From: CAZWRN01 sp964446685
GTDB lineage: Bacteria; Patescibacteriota; Microgenomatia; Daviesbacterales; UBA10151
Assembly: GCA_964446685.1 (NCBI GenBank)
Contig: CAYUPO010000027.1
Location: forward strand, 1 to 11,869
DNA: 11,869 nt
Reading direction: 5' to 3'
Positions 11,376 through 11,869 of this stretch are shown in pieces. Below the pieces are notes generated by a model, which made no database searches, had not been told where the DNA came from, and saw only the letters and a list, made by a program, of their open reading frames with translations. The position numbers and the translations under genes were made by a program. The number at the start of each line of letters is the position of its first letter. Position 1 is the first letter of the stretch.

Positions 11376-11867
11376 TTACCGAGTTGAAGCTTTAGGAGTT
11401 GTTGTGGGTGCCAGGGATGCGGATGCAGTAGCTGTAGGAGAAGGGCTTTCTGAGGGTGAGGGTTCAGGAGTTGGTGTTGGAGTAGGTGTGGGGGTTGGAG
11501 TTTCAATGGGTGTTGGTGAGGTCATAGAAATAATTGCTTCTTCATAATTTGGATATAAAGTGTTTATGATTATATTTTTTGATGGGCGATATAAAATTGC
11601 TTTAGTTGCATTTTTATAAATTAATATTTTATCGCCCACTTCAGCTTTGATAAAAAAAGGTCTATCTTTCAAAGGAGTCAAATCTGTAATAGTTTCGACA
11701 ATCGGAAGTTCATCGGTCGGGACGACCATTAGTTTTCCAACTTTTTCTGATAGAAGAGTTGCCTCGATTTGATCTTCAGGAATAGGATTTAAATGAAAGA
11801 GTTGAGGATCAAAGCGAATAACGGATATTCCGGCATATATACCTACTGCAAAAATTATAATAAAAAG
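11376..11867 (-). CDS. Membrane-anchored protein with Pro/Thr-rich tail, start beyond right edge
   Basis: The frame is open to the right edge, giving 163 residues without the true start. The first visible codons encode a membrane helix (LFIIIFAVGIYAGIS). A helical segment follows, then a conserved core with PTDELPIVETITDLTPLKD, PFFIKAEVGDKILIY and KNATKAILYRPSKN. The last 50 residues are almost only Pro, Thr, Ser, Ala and Glu (TPTPTPTP, PSPSESPSP), an extended tail typical of surface-exposed proteins. I recognise the GDK-LIY-NA-KAILYRPS core as a recurrent uncharacterised CPR protein (from memory, not searched). An internal ATG at 11729 is not the start, because coding sequence with a membrane anchor lies upstream. 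Function unknown; an outward-facing cell-surface protein is an inference. Confidence 0.8.
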   Translation of the reverse strand, partial: LFIIIFAVGIYAGISVIRFDPQLFHLNPIPEDQIEATLLSEKVGKLMVVPTDELPIVETITDLTPLKDRPFFIKAEVGDKILIYKNATKAILYRPSKNIIINTLYPNYEEAIISMTSPTPIETPTPTPTPTPTPEPSPSESPSPTATASASLAPTTTPKASTR

Positions 11868-11869
11868 TA

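Noticed and set aside
11470..11515. G/T-rich tandem repeat as a separate DNA element
   Set aside because: It is explained by codons for the TPTPTP tail of the protein on the minus strand.

Overview
The window is a scaffolded, AT-rich bacterial sequence of the kind recovered from metagenomes. It most likely comes from a Candidate Phyla Radiation (Patescibacteria) organism, plausibly near Microgenomates. The reasons are short genes, many small membrane or membrane-anchored proteins of unknown function, a tiny GIY-YIG nuclease beside a tRNA, and a shortened HflX. The right-edge gene also carries an 'ILYRPS'-type core and a Pro/Thr tail that I recognise as common in these lineages. TGA is used as stop (566-868, 3940-4917), so the code is the ordinary one. 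The lineage is inference; there is no rRNA marker.

Layout. Positions 1-358: start of an ABC transporter ATPase leaving on the left. 359-565: divergent spacer with a strong pseudoknot-like leader before a small basic membrane protein (566-868). 943-2514: a 523-residue polytopic membrane protein of unknown family, divergent from a 65-residue single-span protein (2596-2793). 2871-3389: GNAT acetyltransferase, convergent with a small helical protein (3396-3674). 3749-3912: REP-like palindrome and an 8-bp tandem array. 3940-4917: D-isomer-specific 2-hydroxyacid dehydrogenase. 5191-6309: HflX GTPase. 6310-6977: RNA and repeat region with tRNA-His (GTG), a tRNA-His-derived palindromic pseudo-copy and palindromes. 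6978-7271: GIY-YIG nuclease. 7268-10058: accessory island of four genes separated by five copies of one degenerate coding remnant. 10068-11867: two membrane-anchored exported proteins.

Two 100-N gaps (4951-5050, 6690-6789) are each flanked by the same 55 bases on both sides. They look like k-mer overlaps of abutting contigs, so probably nothing is missing. The second tRNA-His copy and the repeated dehydrogenase tail are assembly duplicates.

Two observations stand out. First, 10 of 14 genes with a visible start have a TAnnnT box (often TGn-extended) ending exactly 6 or 7 bases before the start codon, which predicts transcription beginning at the start codon, that is, widespread leaderless mRNAs. 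The same rule corrects two starts (7879 and 9929). Second, every gene of the 7.3-10.1 kb island is separated from the next by a same-orientation fragment encoding the tail of one protein family (LNDEYL core). This gives a cassette-like layout in which one gene is flipped while the fragments are not.
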